Positions 61,378-64,000 of a stretch of DNA of 64,000 nt are shown here, piece by piece. This DNA comes from Dyadobacter sp. Leaf189 (GTDB lineage: Bacteria > Bacteroidota > Bacteroidia > Cytophagales > Spirosomataceae), in NCBI RefSeq assembly GCF_001424405.1, contig NZ_LMPS01000005.1, positions 1-64,000 of the forward strand, written 5' to 3'. Position numbers and translations under genes: made by a program. The first letter of the stretch is position 1. Each line of letters starts with the position of its first letter. The notes below the pieces were generated by a model, which was given only the letters and a program-made list of their open reading frames with translations, made no database searches and was not told where the DNA came from.

Positions 61378-61403
61378 TCTGAACCAATGTTAAGTGTTAA
61401 AAA

Positions 61404-61436
61404 CGGCCAGTCTGAACTTTCATGCTGGCCGCTTTT
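61404..61436 (+). terminator. Terminator after the repeat protein
   Basis: CGGCCAG (61404-61410) with CTGGCCG (61425-61431), then CTTTTAT. Twenty-six bases past the stop. Confidence 0.7.
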
Positions 61437-61502
61437 ATCTATATCCAACCCCGCACACTATTCAATTCGTTATCTAAGTTTTTACCATTAAAATCGAAAG
61501 CT

Positions 61503-61697
61503 ATGCCAAGTGTTAAAAATCAAGACAGTTCAGGAAAGCTGGAAAAAGGCGTTATCCTTTCTGTTTCAGACGTTGAAAATGAAAATGATGCAATCCTGGC
61601 AGTAGAAAACTACTTGCGCGAAAAGCAAACTGAACAATTTGAGTTAGCTGTGCCGGAAAAAAGTGAAAGCGGTACTTATGAAATCCGTTTGGGATAG
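61503..61697 (+). CDS. Small hypothetical protein, 64 aa
   Basis: MPSVKNQDSSGKLEKGVILS, then VSDVENENDAILAVENYLRE, and the end ESGTYEIRLG. It is soluble and acidic. It lies 50 bp before the ThuA gene with no terminator between, so they may be cotranscribed. The family is not recognised. Confidence 0.55.
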   Translation: MPSVKNQDSSGKLEKGVILSVSDVENENDAILAVENYLREKQTEQFELAVPEKSESGTYEIRLG

Positions 61698-61746
61698 CCA
61701 ACCGCAGCTACGATCGGCCGGTATGTTTCACTTTGACAAGAAAACC

Positions 61747-62658
61747 ATGCTAAAAGCGCTTAAAGCAATCCTGTTTTTCGTACTTGTTTACACAAATATC
61801 ATTGCCCAGCCAGTTCAAAATGGGCAGGCGAAATCTCAGGCAAAGAAGAAGATTGTTTTTATCACTGGCCCTGACAGTCACGGTAAAGGTGAGCATGAGC
61901 ATAATGGAGGCGCAACTCTTCTTGCAAAAGCATTGAACGACAGTGTGCCGCAAGCTTCCGCGATCATTGTAAGAAATGGCTGGCCTGCCGATCCCGGCAT
62001 ATTAGAAGATGCAGATGCCATTGTGATTTATTCCGATGGAGGTGACGCCAATCACATGGCTTATCTGCACGCCGAGCAGGTTAACCGGCTGACTAACAAA
62101 GGAGTTGGTCTGGTTTTTCTGCATTTTTCACTGGAAGTGCCAAAAGGAGCGCCGGGCGATCAGTTCAGAAAATGGATCGGCGGCTATTTTGAGACCAATT
62201 GGTCAGTTAACCCGGTCTGGGAAGCTGCATTCGCGCGCTACCCTGACCATCCTGTTGCAAATGGCGTAAAGCCATTCTCCATTGTGGATGAATGGTACTA
62301 CCACATGCGCTTTGCAGAGGATATGAAGGACATCACACCCATTTTGCAGGCACTTCCGCCAGAATCTACGCTGAAACAGCCCGACGGTACACACTCCAAT
62401 AACAAGTTTGTGCGTGAAGCTGTGTTGGAAAGAAAAGAATTACAAACCCTCGCCTGGGCTTTCGACAGGCCCGACGGCGGCCGGGGCTTTGGCTTTACAG
62501 GCGGACACATGCATAAGAACTGGCAAAATGATAATTTCCGCAAACTGGTTTTGAATGCGATCGCCTGGTCGGCCAAGATCCAGGTCCCTGCCAACGGAAT
62601 CCCTTCCGCAACTCCCACAAAGTCAGAGCTGAATGCGCTGACGAAGCGAATGGAATAA
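61747..62658 (+). CDS. ThuA-domain secreted protein
   Basis: 303 residues from the ATG at 61747 (MLKALKAILFFVLVYTNIIA, signal peptide); the frame opens further upstream at 61663 and 61723, but this start gives the cleanest signal. ThuA (trehalose utilisation) fold, related to glutamine amidotransferases: KKIVFITGPDSHGKGEHEHN, ADAIVIYSDGGDANHMAYLH, VFLHFSLEVPKGAPGDQFRK, GFGFTGGHMHKNWQNDNFRK. Such proteins in Bacteroidota are linked to sugar metabolism, but their reaction is not known. Confidence 0.9.
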   Translation: MLKALKAILFFVLVYTNIIAQPVQNGQAKSQAKKKIVFITGPDSHGKGEHEHNGGATLLAKALNDSVPQASAIIVRNGWPADPGILEDADAIVIYSDGGDANHMAYLHAEQVNRLTNKGVGLVFLHFSLEVPKGAPGDQFRKWIGGYFETNWSVNPVWEAAFARYPDHPVANGVKPFSIVDEWYYHMRFAEDMKDITPILQALPPESTLKQPDGTHSNNKFVREAVLERKELQTLAWAFDRPDGGRGFGFTGGHMHKNWQNDNFRKLVLNAIAWSAKIQVPANGIPSATPTKSELNALTKRME

Positions 62659-62721
62659 CATTCGTGCTGCGCTACTACAATCCTGTTCAGGAATAATCTT
62701 CCCTAAATTTTTCAATGCCCA

Positions 62722-62753
62722 TTTGGATATTCAGATTCTTTATTTCATCTTTG
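62722..62753 (+). promoter_or_regulatory. Candidate promoter for the riboswitch transcript
   Basis: TTTG at 62722-62725, 20 bp spacer, CATCTTTG at 62746-62753, close to the Bacteroidota -33/-7 consensus (TTTG, TAnnTTTG). It would start transcription just ahead of the riboswitch P1 stem. Confidence 0.4.
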
Positions 62754-62766
62754 TCTATCGAATTAG

Positions 62767-62863
62767 TAGATTTATAAAGAAGGAAGGGAGAGGTTAGGCT
62801 CTATGATCTTCTGGCAACCTAAAACTTTTAAGGTGCCCCAACCTAATTCTATTGATAAATCTA
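62767..62863 (+). ncRNA. SAM-I/SAM-IV-clan riboswitch candidate
   Basis: P1 stem TAGATTTAT (62767-62775) with ATAAATCTA (62855-62863). Inside: AGAGG, then GGCTCtatGA (compare the SAM-I GGCCCtatGA), TGGCAACC (62812-62819), a P3 hairpin ACCTAAAA/TTTTAAGGT, and AAGGTGCC (62830-62837). The GGCAACC ... AGGTGC core in this order and spacing is the hallmark of this clan. It lies 137 bp before the cysteine desulfurase ATG. I could not test the fold by covariance. Confidence 0.65.
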
Positions 62864-63000
62864 GAATCCAGCCACCGGATTACGAGTGTATTGAATGATT
62901 GAATAATGCCGCGCTGAATTGCGCTGCTTATAAATGACGTTCGCGTGCAGTAAACGTATTTGGCTGAGACAAAAACCAAATTAAAGCATTTGAAAGTATG

Positions 63001-64000
63001 AAAATCTATTGTGACAACGCCGCTACCACAGCGCTTGATCCCGAGGTGATCGATGCGATCATACCTTATCTCTCCGAAAACTACGGAAATCCTTCATCCA
63101 CCCATTGGGCGGGCATTAAAGCCAGGGAAGGAGTTGAAAGTGCACGCAGGATAGTTGCGGCCTTACTCGGAGCTTCACCCGCGGAAATCTATTTTACATC
63201 AGGGGCAACCGAAGCCAATAACCTGGCGCTGACCGGTGCAATCCGTGCCTACGAAATCAGTCACGTGATTACCAGCAAAATCGAGCACAAAGCCGTTTTG
63301 CAAACATTGGCGCGATACGAAAAAGAAGGGGATATCGAGATCAGCTTTGTTCGCCTGGACGAGCGGGGCAACGTCGATCTGTACCATCTGGAAAATCTGC
63401 TCCGGGCCAATCCACGGACATTGATCAGCTTAATGCACGCCAACAATGAAATTGGTAACCTGACCGATATCCACGCCATCAGTATTCTTGCTCAACGTTA
63501 TAATGCTATATTCCACACCGATACTACCCAGACAATCGGCAAGATCCGGTTTGATCTGAGCCGCGAGAATGTCGATTTTCTGGTGGGATCTGCGCACAAA
63601 TTTCATGGACCGAAAGGCGTAGGATTTATCTATATCAACAAAAAACACAGGATTGCGCCATTGATTTTGGGTGGCGGACAAGAGGGGGGTCAGCGCGGCG
63701 GTACCGAGAATGTAATCGGGATTGTAGGATTGGCGCGTGCACTCGAAGTAGCTTACCGCGACCTGGATGAAGATCAATTGCAGGTCAGTAAACTGAAACA
63801 CTACCTTGTTTCCAAACTGGCTGTCAGCAGGATAGAAGGTATTTGTTACAATGGGGACGGCAAGTCGGTCGAGAACAGCATTCCTAATGTACTTAATGTC
63901 TCATTCCCCTGTCTGTCAGCGGGCAGCATTGTGGAGCAACTCGATCAGGCGGGGATTGCCGCTTCGGGCGGGAGTGCCTGTTCGAGCCAGGGTACCTCAC
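63001..64000 (+). CDS. iscS: Cysteine desulfurase (NifS/IscS type), cut by window end
   Basis: 333 codons in the window from MKIYCDNAATTALDPEVIDA; the last part continues to the right. PLP-dependent fold type I: SGATEANNLALTGAI, GSAHKFHGPKGVG with the PLP lysine at Lys200, GGGQEGGQRGGTENVI, and the catalytic loop SGGSACSSQGTS with Cys327. It moves sulfur from cysteine to acceptors for Fe-S clusters or other cofactors. The riboswitch candidate 137 bp upstream suggests control by S-adenosylmethionine. It is close to full length (normally about 380-400 residues). Confidence 0.93.

Noticed and set aside
60809..61393. Second open frame of about 190 residues over the repeat gene
   Set aside because: It stays open only because the codon-periodic PGSTT repeats lack stops in all frames; it has no signal or start context.

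Overview
The window looks like chromosomal DNA of a Bacteroidota bacterium of the Cytophagales/Spirosomaceae type (Dyadobacter-like). This rests on a SusC/SusD pair beside a hybrid two-component regulator, a type IX secretion C-terminal domain, LytS/LytTR pairs, FtsX/MacB-type permeases of about 790 residues, DUF2723 and DUF4159 proteins, weak Shine-Dalgarno signals with TTG/GTG starts, and a TAnnTTTG-type promoter. The genus is inferred, not proven. No rRNA, complete tRNA, CRISPR array or prophage was seen. The only mobile DNA is a degraded transposase tail at the left edge.

Layout. 1-3.3 kb: transposase remnant, a small unknown protein, a frameshifted DUF3494/T9SS surface protein, an AraC-type regulator with an HMA-like N-terminus, and two overlapping small genes. 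3.5-17.4 kb: an MscS channel, then a nutrient locus read leftwards (SusC, SusD, and a 1000-residue secreted protein joining cytochrome c, PA14 and beta-propeller domains) facing its probable regulator, a 1327-residue hybrid sensor/AraC protein. 17.4-24.7 kb: a leftward block with a receiver-only protein, a membrane MutS-like ATPase, a SRPBCC protein, a YegD-like Hsp70, and an overlapping LytTR regulator plus two LytS-type kinases. 24.9-27.0 kb: a repeat-containing secreted protein, an LLM flavin oxidoreductase and a receiver protein.

27.2-41.2 kb is the most coherent system: tldD-tldE-tldD-tldE (two paralogous metalloprotease pairs, both TldD copies with Tat-like twin-arginine N-termini), DUF4159, MoxR AAA+ ATPase, DUF58/VWA protein, BatA-type membrane protein, a large DUF4175-like membrane protein with a His-rich stretch, and a second membrane protein. 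Most spacings are short or overlapping. It suggests an envelope peptide-processing or quality-control machine in which a MoxR/VWA chaperone works with a TldD/E peptidase.

41.2-51.7 kb: a TPR protein, a 52-residue ORF with a putative HTH protein behind a palindrome, an FtsX permease broken by an in-frame TAG, an ECF sigma/anti-sigma/DUF4097/DUF4097 operon, a lipoprotein, and a histidine kinase/LuxR regulator pair. 51.8-64 kb: a DUF2723 protein behind a strong hairpin, a trehalose-synthase-like GH13 enzyme, an ankyrin protein, a secreted protein overlapping an HxlR regulator tail to tail, a DUF899 protein, a PGSTT-repeat secreted protein, a ThuA protein, and a SAM-I/IV-type riboswitch candidate before a cysteine desulfurase cut by the window end.
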